Of a stretch of DNA of 64,000 nt, positions 48,514 to 60,200 are shown piece after piece. Source of the DNA: Trichostrongylus colubriformis. Its lineage: Eukaryota; Nematoda; Chromadorea; Rhabditida; Trichostrongylidae. Numbering within the stretch: position 1 is the first letter of the stretch; each line of letters opens with the position of its first letter. The stretch spans positions 49,524,001 to 49,588,000 of the forward strand of contig OZ022256.1 of the NCBI GenBank assembly GCA_963978905.1. Direction: 5' to 3'. The position numbers were made by a program, and so were the translations under genes. Under the pieces are notes generated by a model, which was not told where the DNA came from, made no database searches, and was given only the letters and a program-made list of their open reading frames with translations.

Positions 48514-49194
48514 AATTATTCGGACTTACTATTATCGGACCTATATTGGAAAAACTTCTCAATGCTTTGAACGGTTTTTTTTTCAAAAAAAAAAACAATA
48601 ATCAAAAATGAAGTGGCTATTGTTACTGAGACCTTGTGCGACACTCTAGGCATCGACCCCCCATTCACGGGGAATTCGAATGCCACTCCGCTCAGACTGG
48701 AGCGAAAGCCAGTCGATACTCAGCCCGTTTGATTAGGCAGCCTAGCATGAACCAGCCCCCATATCGCGAATATTCTAGCGAGTCGCCAGGAAGAAAAACA
48801 ACCCGATGCTTTACAACCACAAAACCATCCTAGGCGACTTTTTTGAAATCCAAGGATATCCTGTGAGTGAAAAAAACAGCAACGCATCATGGAAAAGATT
48901 CCGGTGTGTCCCAGATTGCAGGTTAGTAGTTTATGGGGCAGTATCATATGACTGCGGAATGACTCATCCAAAAAAAAACAATGCAGACCGAATGAGACGC
49001 TCCCAGTGTTCAATGGAAGAGGTTTGTCGCTTTTCGCATGAATACTAAAGAACAGCTGAGACAAGCGCTAATAAAAAACCGTGTAGGGCGCCGAAATGCT
49101 TGTTGAAGACCACGTTTTTGCAGCATTACAGCTGCTAATAACCACTTCATGTCGCGTTCATGCTTTGCGCCGGCAATTCGTGGTTACGTACTTA

Positions 49195-49362
49195 GGCCGT
49201 ATTCATACTCAGCGCCAACACGGCGTGGCTGTGCTCACAGGCAGCGAGGCAAAATGACACGGGGAGATGAAGAGACGATAGGCAACGAGACAGGGTAATA
49301 AAGGCGGAGACGCAGAGACAAGCAGCCACGCCATGCCGCCGCCAAAAAGTATGAACACGGCC
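49195..49362. mobile_element. PIF/Harbinger-like MITE
   Basis: The ends GGCCGTATTCATACT and AGTATGAACACGGCC are inverted and flanked by TTA on both sides (49192-49194, 49363-49365), the 3-bp target type of PIF/Harbinger elements. Confidence 0.78.
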
Positions 49363-49589
49363 TTAGTTATTGACTGTTTCACTTTCATTAATTACCGCAG
49401 CCTTTTCCTAATATGTTAATAGCATAGGCCACATTTTTGTCAGAAAGTGTTCGGGCAAGATGCTGCATTGCCGTCATTACCCATGTCGTTTTACATAACA
49501 CTCTAACATTCGTGAGAAATGAAGGAAAACAAGATGACATCTTCCACGCGCCCCAGCACGCGCTATCCCGGGACCGGTTTTTGATATAC

Positions 49590-49707
49590 CTGATTTTTAT
49601 GGTATGTGGTGGCGTAGCATGCTCAAAAGCCGAGTCCATAAAGTCAGCAATGGCATGGAGAATGCGTTGAACTATCCTATCAAACATTTGGTTATGGACA
49701 GGTATCA
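49590..49707 (-). CDS. Candidate internal exon, unknown gene
   Basis: The minus strand has an acceptor (AGTTAAG), then an open frame with MFDRIVQRILHAIADFMDS and AFEHATPPHTIKI, and a donor CAG|GTATAT. Exon-like length of 118 bp. The protein is not recognised. Confidence 0.3.
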
Positions 49708-49737
49708 CTTAACTATTATCGTTATTATTAGGTTATA

Positions 49738-49902
49738 AGGGAAGTTCTGGCCGGTTTGCGCGTTCATGAGATAAATTGAAAAGGTCGTCAACATACAAAC
49801 ATGAACGTAACCTTTCATATTGTGCTCCTTAGATAGACAAGAAGTTGCCCTTTCTGATTAGACGCTTTCCGATTACCGACCGAAACTTTCCTTACAACCT
49901 AA
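49738..49902. mobile_element. Short member of the 0.9 kb TIR family
   Basis: The ends TTAGGTTATAAGGGAAGTTC and ACTTTCCTTACAACCTAA match those of 34998-35899, but only 165 bp remain. TA precedes it. Confidence 0.8.
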
Positions 49903-50285
49903 AATATTGTGTAAAAAGCACGATGCGGGTTCGGCACTATAATGTGACCCAGTTCGGTACTTCAGTGATGACTGAGATTCCCTCTCCATAGTTAAAATAT
50001 CAGTGTGAGTACTGAGCTCAATCCCTAAATCCCTAGGTATTCGTTAAAATTAGGTCACGAAGCGCATCCCTATGACTAAGCCAGTGCTAATATCCCCCAT
50101 TAGGAGCACAGGCATGGGCTAAAGGTCACACTTATCTCTTTGACATTTGTTCTGAGATGTTCACTCGTAATAAACCGCCACTGATGCTGCCCATGAGTCA
50201 CCACAAACACTAACTGACCCTCAATGTCTGGTTCCTGATTCCATTGTCAACGAACAACAACGGAAAATAATCAATAGGAACTTAC

Positions 50286-50403
50286 ACCGACGTTGCTTTA
50301 TAGTACTGCCGCCTGTGCTGGTTGAATCGGAATCGCGATTGTCATGCCTTCCGAATGAACAGCAATTCAATTTAGCACATATCGTAGAGAAACGGTCGCT
50401 CAT
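50286..50403 (-). CDS. Candidate first exon, unknown gene
   Basis: The ATG opens MSDRFSTICAKLNCCSFGR, then a Ser/Asp/Thr-rich stretch, ending at a strong donor GTAAGT after 118 bp. The adjacent cysteine pair near the N-terminus could be a lipidation-type motif. Same strand as the exon-like frames at 49590-49707 and 51685-51898, but no continuous gene could be built. Confidence 0.33.
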
Positions 50404-50932
50404 CGTTTGAAAGCATACCACTTCACAGAACGAGAAATACAAGGCCAACAAACAATTTCACATTTGATGGGAGGGGGGGGGGCGTGACATGATGACTATG
50501 CGGGCGATGAGCGCATTCGAAGGTCTCGCCTAGGGATGAACATGCCAGGTAACATGCTAACTGCAAAAACGAAAAGATGATCCAGTAGGTCAACTAATGA
50601 GAAATCTGAGCTAATGGCTGATGGTCCTGTTATTGCGAATGTGGCGAAGCAACTAGGCGGTCCGCCATTCACACGTAAGCCAAGGATCGAACCCGCCTGC
50701 GACCAGCAGAAATTTCCCCTTCTTCAAATTTTTCAAAGGGCAAGAGATGTGAGTGGAACTTTGAAATCCGGCAAGGAAAAGCCAAATACCTCTAAGCTTT
50801 AGGGTCAAGCAGGAACACAATGAAAAGTTTATAAGATTTCGTTGCAAATGGCGCTACCGCCACTTGTACTTCCCGAGCATAAAATCCCGTATACCAACCA
50901 AGCCCTACATCTTCACGGGATCGTGAATTGTA

Positions 50933-51107
50933 GGTCGCGATCATACTTTGCGGTGCTGATGGCGGGCTATGGCAGCGTGTCTCTGCGTCTCCGCCTGTGC
51001 CACCCTAACTCGTTGCCTATGTCGTCTCTGCCCCTCTCCCGTGCTACTCTACTTCGTTGCCTGTGAACGCAACCATGCTCTGTTAGCGCAAAGCATGAAC
51101 GCGATCA
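50933..51107. mobile_element. MITE related to 23783-23952
   Basis: The ends GGTCGCGATCATACTTTGCG and CGCAAAGCATGAACGCGATC are inverted. The interior has the GTCTCTGCGTCTCCGCCTGT block. A TA precedes the left end; the right flank is ATA, so the target repeat is unclear. Confidence 0.75.
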
Positions 51108-51684
51108 TATGGACTCGCCCAGGAGGATTAATACACTAATTTGTACATAGGCTGCTGACAATAAAAGACGGTTCGACTGAAAATGAAAATTAATTCAAAG
51201 TAACTAATCTCTCTGTCATACATCGTGTTATAAGTATGATACATAGTTTTACATGTAACATCCCTACATCATTGGGATAAGTTATATTAAATTAACCTTC
51301 ATCCTCAATCAAGATTTCTTATCGTCGGCAGCCTATTTTCTAAACACAGACTTATTCATAACAGCTGCTAGAATTATAGGCAATCGATAGACTATAGAAG
51401 AACACAGGACAGAACGCCAGATATAAATCGAGCTGTGATAGATCAACAACGCCTACTGGCTAGTTGACGCTGCGCACCTTCAGTCGTCGAACCTCCATGG
51501 TCCACGGTCGGCATTACGCTCACATAATTTATTATTGCACATAATTTTCTTCAAACGTGGGTGCATGGCTTATCTCATGAAGGGACTAACTAATTCTTGA
51601 ATAATGAAGGATTATATCCTTTCGCATAACTATCCACTTTTACAATAATGCACACATAGCCCCGAAGACCACAACAACAACCAC

Positions 51685-51898
51685 TTAAATTGAAAAAAGG
51701 GAGGCCTCTATACCTTCCTCTTTTGAACTTCTTCCCGCTTCCTCCAGGGATTTCTGTTTCAGTTGCTGTTCAGCTAATTCATGTGATCCAAAGGATTCTT
51801 TCGATTCTATTGATTCAGTTGATCTTGTCTTTCGTTCCCGAAACTTCTTTAACAATTTTCTGGCTGCTTTCATTGTGAACAAGTCATGCGCACTTTTC
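51685..51898 (-). CDS. Candidate terminal exon, unknown gene
   Basis: The acceptor TCTCTCACAG is followed by an open frame (ARKLLKKFRERK, then a Ser/Glu-rich tail) that ends in TAA at 51685. The composition is lysine/glutamate rich and strongly non-random. Alternatively it is spliced again at AAG|GTATAG. The gene it belongs to was not found. Confidence 0.35.
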
Positions 51899-52185
51899 CT
51901 GTGAGAGATTGAATTATCTATATGAAAAGTTATGGCGCAAAAGCCATAAAAAGTGAGAAAAGCTGAAAATCACACTTCTCAACCTCATGAACTTTAGTTT
52001 TTCATTCTGCCTATTTCAATGGAATTCATATTTCATTTATAAACCTTGACTTTCGAATAGCAGCTACACACAATCGAGAAATCCTGTAGGCAGAAGGAAG
52101 GGGACTGACGGGTGACACTGCTGTCACATACATGGCTAGGCGAAATGACAACTTGGATCGGCCTGAACAACCAAATCTTCCATAA

Positions 52186-52494
52186 GGCTGTGTTCACAGT
52201 TTTGGAATTTGCGCAATTGCAAAATTGCGGAAAATGATGAAGATACGCATCGACTGGGAGAATTCCGGATTTGCGGAATTGTGGAATGCAGAATTGTGGA
52301 TTTCGCGGAAAAGCATTAGATACGTATCAACGCTTTCCACAATTCTTGGTTTCCGCAAATTCCGCGATTCTGCATTTTCGCAATTCCGCAAATTCCGCAG
52401 TTCTCCCGATCTATACGTACCTATTCTTCTTTCCATGATTCCGCAAATTCCGCAATTCTGCAATTCCGCAAATTACAAAACTGTGAACACAGCC
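52186..52494. mobile_element. MITE with TTGCGGAATT-type satellite interior
   Basis: The ends GGCTGTGTTCACAGTTTTG and CAAAACTGTGAACACAGCC are inverted. The interior is built of degenerate TTTGCGGAATTGCGGAA words on both arms, so most of the element can fold back. A TAA/CAA pair at the flanks could be a decayed 3-bp target. Confidence 0.82.
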
Positions 52495-52782
52495 CAACTC
52501 TGGGTTCGTTCATGAATTGATACCACTAGTTTGCCTGAGCATGAAAGGAACTGACTGCTGCACCAAATTGGCTCCACAATCTGCTTGATTGACGATATCG
52601 CATTCACTATCGACAGCGAGTGGAGCAGGAATGCAGCAAAAGAACTGATCAGATTGATCGATGACGATACAATTTCGAACCACAGCGGCCCCCTTCGGTC
52701 AGCTCAATCCACGTTTGAGTTCATCATTACTTCACTACCTCAGTTTTCAAGGTGGATTTCAGTCCAATCATGCCAGAATCTA

Positions 52783-54320
52783 CAATACCGCTCGCGTCGC
52801 GTGAGTGATTTTCGCCTTGCGACGGTTTGTTGGCGAACAAACCGTCGCAACGTCATAACGTCGTTCAAAGTGGGTAAAATGGAAAGCACTCAGGAGCGTT
52901 GGATTCGCCTCGAAGCGACGAGTTCAGTATTGTATAAAATGTCAAATTTTGATCAGCAACAGTCCTGAAAATCGCGCGAAAACGCGTTTTCGCGTTTTTC
53001 CGCAATAAATCAATAGTTTATTGGTTTTTTATCGGACTTGTATACATTTTCGTAATCTGCTCGTCGAGCTCTACAAGAGGATGCTACAAGTTCTCGGTTT
53101 TCTCAGACTCGATTTTTTCACATTCTGAAAAGTTGGAGGGAAATTTTCTCTGGAACCTGATAAGTTGTAGCTAAAATCCTTTCACAATCTCAATCTGAGC
53201 TCACAGAAGTGTAGAGATTTTAAAGTTTCGAGCCTTTCAGTTCAGCCCCTACTCCTTTGTGTGGCCCTAAACAGCGCCTCCGTGTAAACTCTGCTAAACA
53301 AAAACCATCCCATAACTCATCTGCAGACGGAGATCCCCTAACGAAATGTATGCCGTTCGATTCCTCTGAGAAAATGCTATGGAACGACATACAAAAAGTT
53401 TTGTACTGATAAATGTCTTATTTTCCTATTTCCAGCCGTTTCCTTTTGAGGATCGACGTCTCAATCTCCTTTCGGCCGCTGCGATCCACGTGCACGCCCT
53501 GGGAGAGCGGTTACGATCGATGGCCAACGTGAGCTCCTAGCGCTTTCCCACGGCCATGCACGTGAATAGTGCGATGGCGCCATCGATTGTGACCGCTCTC
53601 TCAAGGCGTGCATGTGAATCGCGGCGGCCGACAGGAGATTGAGACGTCGATCCACAAAAGGAAACGGCTGGAAATAGGAAAATAAGACATTTATCGGTAC
53701 AAAGCTTTTTGTATGTCGTTCCATAGCATTTTCTCAAAGGAATCGAACGGCATACATTTCATTAGGGGATCTCCGTCTGCAGATGAGTTAAGGGATGATT
53801 TTTGTTTAGCAGAGTATACACGGAGGCGCTGTTTAGGGCCACACAAAGGAGTAGGGGCTGATCTGAAAGGCTCGAAACTTTAAAATCTCTACACTTCTGT
53901 GAGCTCAGATTGAGATTGTGAAAGGATTTTAGCTACAACTTATCAGGTTTCAGAGAAAATTTCCCTCCAACTTTTCAGAATGTGAAAAAATCGAGTCTGA
54001 GAAAACCGAGAACTTGTAGCATCCTCTTGTAGAGCTCGACGAGCAGATTACGAAAATGTATACAAGTCCGATAAAAAACCAATAAACTATTGATTTATTG
54101 CGGAAAAACGCGAAAACGCGTTTTCGCGCGATTTTCAGGACTGTTGCTGATCAAAATTTGACATTTTATACAATACTGAACTCGTCGCTTCGAGACGAAT
54201 CCAACGCCCCTGAGAACTTTCCATTTTATCCACTTTGCACGATGTTATGACGTTGCGACGGTTTGTTCGCAAACAAACCGTCGCAAGGCGAAAATCACTC
54301 ACGCGACGCGAGCGACATTG
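52783..54320. mobile_element. 1.54 kb foldback element with the same ORF in both arms
   Basis: The arms, about 740 bp each, are near-identical inverted copies around a short GC-rich centre (about 53515-53585). The ends CAAT..CGCTCGCGTCGCGTGA are flanked by TA (52781-52782, 54321-54322). Each arm has a hairpin GCGACGGTTTGTT/AACAAACCGTCGC and a CGCGAAAACGCGTTTTCGCG block. An open frame (RRVSDFRLATVC, RTNRRNVITS, then ATSSVLYKMSNFDQQQS and stop) runs inward in each arm (52790-52968 plus, 54135-54313 minus) with a few amino-acid differences. No transposase is present. Confidence 0.88.
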
Positions 54321-55010
54321 TACCTTACATCCCAAATCCCATTGCACCTTTCCTCCTCGCTATCAGTCCTCTGATCACTGTCCTTGTAAGAGTCTTTTAA
54401 GCAGGAAGACTTCACTCTTTTTCAGCACTATCGCTTACTACTGCTAGTGCTCTTGTGCGATTCCACCACTAGATCCCTTTCAAAGTCGCATAGTTCCTTT
54501 GTTGGAGCACCTACTATTTCACCTGGGTGGCCTTCAATTCCCACAAATGCACCACCTAAGCTTTCCACTTCTGAATGTTCAACTGCTTCCAAACTGCCAG
54601 AGAGGCTTTGACCAGTGGCTCCATTGACTTTAGCCACTGGTCTGGCTTTATATTTCAATATCATAGACCTAACCCATCCAAGTGCTACTACATTTCTGGC
54701 CGGAGGCGAAGGCGTGGCGTAATCCAAGAACTTCTGGTTAACGCTTAATATCGCGGTAGCCTTTTACGACATGTTTTGGCTAAATATTCAGAGGTGTAAC
54801 CGTCTTTTTCAATTCTTTCCACGTTCACCAAATCACCTCTTCTTACGCGATCAACTCTATTCTTAGCTCATACAATAACAAGCGGTTGTATCTTAACAGC
54901 TCCTAATCCACCACAATCTCCTTACCACTTGCGGATAAAGGTCCAACGACGAGGGAAACAACAGCAAAGATTCTGCATATATCGCCACCCATTTCCCACA
55001 AAGCAATTTA
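54321..55010. other. Gene-poor stretch
   Basis: The minus strand is open for 99 codons at 54428-54727 (ends SHKSTSSSKR). No recognisable domain; it may belong to an old element. Confidence 0.4.
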
Positions 55011-55511
55011 GGTGCGCTCATAACTAGACTTAAAGGCACCATCAGGGATAAGGGAAAACTGAGATCTGGAGGTACATGCTCTCTGAAACGAACTTTCTAC
55101 TTCAGAAGGGGTCACATGTGGTGAAAATCGCATAAAAAAACGCGACTTGGGGTCTTATGGCGGCCCCGAAGCACAAAACGGCGAAAAAACCGAGAAATAG
55201 GAACCCGAAGATCTCCCTTCTCTCCCTCGTCCTCTGGGTCTCTAGCCGGAGTGGACTGAAGAAAGGCCAGAGTCTGAACCAGCCGGCCGCGATTGTTGTC
55301 CCGCCTCTCCACGGGACTCCCCCGGCCGCATAACCGCATAACGGCATGCCAAGCTGCAGGATCGTCATAAGACCCCAAGCCGCGTTTTTTTAATGCGATT
55401 TTCGCAACATATGACCTCTTCTTGAGTAGAAGGTTCGTTTTCAGAGCATATGTACTCCCAGATCTCAATTTTCCCTTACTCCTAATGGTGCCTTTAAGTA
55501 TCGCACCATAA
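55011..55511. mobile_element. 0.5 kb foldback element
   Basis: The left arm (about 55011-55166) and the right arm (about 55360-55511) are inverted, sharing CTTAAAGGCACCAT, GGGAAAACTGAGATCTGG and CATAAGACCCCAAG. The centre is GC-rich and unrelated. A relic of one arm occurs at 34040-34210. Confidence 0.8.
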
Positions 55512-56719
55512 AAGGCATTTAAAATCGCAAAAAAAAGATTTAATTTTATTAGAGACATTTGAGACACGTGGTATGTACTTGCCTGATTGCTATGAGACGT
55601 AACGTAACTACGACGGGTTCCACCAGTGCTAACATGATTAGGAATCTAATGACATCATCTGGGACACGGAGCTTTTTACTATTCCCTGACAATTTATGAG
55701 AATTCTCATCCTCTTGAGAACCTTTTTTGAGTACGACCCCCATAGTATATGCGCGCCACAGAATTGTTTAGACGGTAGCAAAAAATACCAGAATGCACGT
55801 GCCTGTTGTAATGGAAAAGCGCCTGACAATAGGCATAATCTCACTTTCCAACATTTACCAAACCCGGTACCTATACCCGGCCAACGTTAGGCAACGCTGA
55901 AAAAAATTATATATACCCACCTTTGAAAGTCAGCAAGGTCTTATGGTGCCACCCGTGACACAACTTCTTCTCACAGCATCACTATATCAATGAAACAGAC
56001 CGCACCGCTTCAAGCCCACCAAAAATAAGCCACAGAATACTTAGAAATAGGTGCATGATAAGTTGAAATTGTTAAAACACAGATCCTTTAACGTTAACAT
56101 TCAATGTGCATAACTTGAAAATTCATAAATTCAGTACAACGACCGCTGTAATATACGGTTCCACTGAAATCTGGCCGAAATCTTAAACCCTTTCCGTGTT
56201 GCCTGGCAAGCAACAGACAAATAAGGACGGGACCTGCCAACCGATTCACATCGCAGGTTGCTTTACGGAACAAATACAACCAAGTGCTACTACAGAGCAT
56301 ATGGGAGCGAAATGCATGGCGCATCATAAAGCGTAGTCAACACCGCAGACGAGGGTTCTACGCACAGTCATCTATGTTCTCTATTATGAACATTTCTCCA
56401 CTTGTACCACATTCCATAAAGATGTATAAGAACGAGAATTTGTTGAAATTAAAAGCAAAACTACCATATTTTACTTCATACTAAAGCATCTGGGAAAGCA
56501 CACTGACGGGTTATACGCTATGATGTCTGATTGTGAGTGCTCTTAGCCCATAGAATCAATGAGCTGCGCGTTTCATAGGAATGCCCTTCTAATTTTCCAC
56601 TCCTGCACTTGGCGTGACATCACTCCAGTTACACCTGTTCTGTTCAGAACTGTATATTGAGCGCAAATCCAATTGCAATCATCCTATTCATGAATAAAGT
56701 ACGAGAGACAATTAGCTTA
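55512..56719. other. Intergenic stretch
   Basis: Nothing recognised beyond short frames. Confidence 0.45.
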
Positions 56720-56912
56720 AAGGAATCATCCACGGAAAAGTGAGTTTCTTTGTTACCCATATATTTATGCGTATTTGCCTAATAGGGGCCGATGGTGTTG
56801 TATCTTAGCCGCATTCACATTTTTCGTGTGAAACTTTGCATGCGGTCCACATCCTGCAATACAACATAAATTTATGGGTAACAGAAACCCATTTTTCCGT
56901 GGACGATTCCTT
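56720..56912. mobile_element. TA-flanked MITE
   Basis: The ends AAGGAATCATCCACGGAAAA and TTTTCCGTGGACGATTCCTT are inverted and continue through TGTTACCCATA. TA lies on both sides (56718-56719, 56913-56914). Same family as 30116-30493. Confidence 0.87.
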
Positions 56913-57274
56913 TAAAGAAGCACTAACCTAAATAGATCTAGCCTAAATCTATGGCTATCAAACAGCACGCGAATCCTATTAACGGGTCTTTTTGAACCAT
57001 TTTCAAATTGTACACACTATTTCGTAAAAGAAATACATGAAATCAGCCACCTTTGTCGGAACCAGGTTTTTCCGGTGGAACAGAGGACGATGGTTGCACG
57101 GTGAAAAGATATGGCGATAACGACAGGTTGGACCTCCGACCAGTCAATGATCGTGAGCGTGATGTTGGAATATTCGGAGTAAAACGATCAGTGACAATAT
57201 ATTTAATCGGATAGTATGGCACTTTGGGTGTCTGACGATTCAGTGGTGGATGATATTCACAGAACAGACGATGC

Positions 57275-60200
57275 TTAGCTGGACGCATTATTCTTTGCCG
57301 ACGGTTTAGATGGGAAGATCGCTTTCCAGATTCTTTTGAATAGTCCTTCACGGCCTAAGCCGAACTGACGTCTGTTTTCTTCCGTATTCGCCTCCTAAAA
57401 AATGAAAATCGACATTATAAATATTTTGCGGTAACAGGTATTGGGACACGCATCAAAAAAGGATGACTATTTTCGTTAGAAAAAAACCACAGTACAAGAG
57501 CTCTATCAACGGAGAGGGTATCTACCATATACACATACAGTTTTATAGCTACGGTGGACAGAAATGGAGTTATAGGAAGTAGGAGGAGCGGACGTCGAAT
57601 GAGAACAAGCACAACCTAAGTTATTCAGCTTCTCAATCATCAGGTATGTAATTGCGTAAGCCGCCGCAGTAACGAGTAAAAATGACAAGCCTGAGCATTC
57701 CGATCGAAACCGGAGACACAATATTCTTAATCGCACAGAAAACAGAATTACTGTGTAAGAAAAGGTGGCGCACATAAACCACAAACTTATTCCAACCCTT
57801 CTATCAACCCGTTGGAAAAGAGCACATAATTTAATGACCAATTACAGAGAAAGGCTTCACATTTTTAAATCAAAACTCCCCCGAAAGCTAACCCATCTGA
57901 AGGCAACGATAGAACTGCATGCACTTGGGCGAGACAGACTTATACAGATTACAAACATTTTTCAGCACTCTCCCACCTCCTCGCCCGTCAAGCAAGGCAC
58001 CACGTAAGGTTTTTGGGTACATGGACACATTCGACGCATTGCGAACCGGAAGCAAAGTTTTATCCCCGTGCTCCTTCTGGAAGGTCGCTCAGACACCGTA
58101 AGCCAGCTGCAGTGCGTTCCGTACGACCACCAAATTTTCTGATGCTATCGAAAAGGTGGCTGATCATCTTCAGCGAATTATTTGACTCCCTCTAGAGAAC
58201 CATTTGACTCTCTCTAAAAGAACCAATGACTGGCTTTCCATCTGAAAACATGCAAAAGGTAAAGATTTTGCCAGCAAGTGAACCTTAGTTGTCTATCGAG
58301 GTAAATCCAGCCTATCGGAATAAGTTGCCACGTTATTTGGAAGCATGGTATGTATCTGTATATGTGAGGAATATCGCCACCTTTATTCCTTTCAACCAGT
58401 GAGCTGCCTATATGGGCTGCATTATGCCAGTGGATGTCGACAATTACTGAAGGCTCCAACTGTAAGTGATAAGCTCAGTATTCCCTACTGCAAGATGGAG
58501 ACCATTGCTAGCGCTGACGTGGAAGCAGTGTCGATACTTCACAAACTAGACTTTAAGTGTTGTCGACGACTGAGGCACAGTAAATGTGAGCTTAACAACA
58601 ACGTTCGTTAATCCCTCACTCCTGTTGAGTGACAAATATTCGAAGACAATGGGACTGCATGCGTGAGATGTCTGATATTTCCGAGGGACAGGCAGGGTAT
58701 ATCGAGAATTCCTCGACAGGGGGGTCTTAATTGACCGGATAAGTGGGTGGGAAGTCGTACCTTCAAAGGTCACGATAAGCACTAAATACAAATTCTCCAT
58801 AAGTAGATGAAAAGCAAATGGGTATTTCACCGCGAATCCGTGTGGCAAAATGTCAAACAAATATTTGGTTGTAGTGAAAGTTTTTTCGTTTTTTTTTAAA
58901 TGTGCTTTTTTCCCTCCAAACTGCTTTCCAGCAATTTCTTGTGTACATATACATGTAGTACAAGTACATGCATCTATAGGTATTGTCTTTCATCTCCCGG
59001 ATAACCTTCCTCGGCAAAATAAACATATTAAAGGTCAAAATCATGTTCACTATCGAAAATTTTTCTTGGAATGGCGTTAGATGGTGAAAGGAAAAGATGA
59101 TAGTCCGATGGAGCAAGATCAGGGCTATAAGGTGGATGGAGTACCACTTTCCATTCAGCTTAAGAATTTTTTAGCGAGTCAATTTTTTGGCGAGTCTTCC
59201 TAAATATTCAAAAAGCCTTAGGAAAGAATAAATAGCTATAAAACATATTACAACTATGCGATACGGCAAGTTACTGGTATTTTAATGATTAAAAAAGAGG
59301 GGTTGTATATGGTCGCCGTAAAGGAGGGAGGTCTTAGGAAGCGGCTGTTTTCCCCGACACTGGCGAGTGCCCTGGAAGGAGGCTTCCACGACGCGATCAA
59401 CAATAAAAGGGGTCTAACGACTCGCGAGGTCTGAAGCAATGAAAGCAAATTCATAGCCCAAATATGGGGCAATTACCATACTAATTATCCTTGAGGGTCC
59501 ACTTTACAGAGAGTTTTTAGGTGTGAATGATTTCAATTCTACTGAGTGAATACAAATAAGGTCAGACACTTCCTTTCACTCGCACATTCAACACATTCAA
59601 AAGACGACTGACTATAGGTTGAGAATGTGGCATCTGGTATATTGGTAACGCAACCAACCTATGTTTAATCGAGTGAGAACCTAGCAAGACTCAGCAAAGC
59701 TGCTTACAGACATCAACTCGACGTTCAGTCCGAGTTCAGACCACGACCATCATACGGTTTTCTCGTGCGGCATCGCCGAGTGGCTCATCCTACCCATCCC
59801 GATAAGTGCCTTCATCCTCTAGTTCACAGACGTCATTTATATCCTTATGGGGAAGGCCCATCAGAGCATGGTGAGCTCTTCTGCAACCCGTTTCGACCAT
59901 TTTTTCGAAGTTGGATCAAAATCTCAATTAAGCTGGATATTTGTATACTTGGGTAGTTTGGCACCCTGAGCACGAATATCACACGCGGATTGTGGCAGAA
60001 TGCCTGGTTCCTCGTTATGAGCGGTGGCGGGTCCAAAGGATCAGTCTTCAAATACGCAAAACAAACCCGAAAATAGGGGTACACTGGCAGCCCAAAAATT
60101 GATTTCGCACATAGTTTGCTTGCGTGCTCAGTATGAACTCAAAACGACAAAATTGGGAAAATCTGAAAAGAATTGTGTCATGTGGGGATCAAACCATCGA

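Noticed and set aside
55112..55567. 151-codon minus-strand ORF as a gene
   Set aside because: It covers most of the 55011-55511 foldback including both arms, so it reflects repeat structure.
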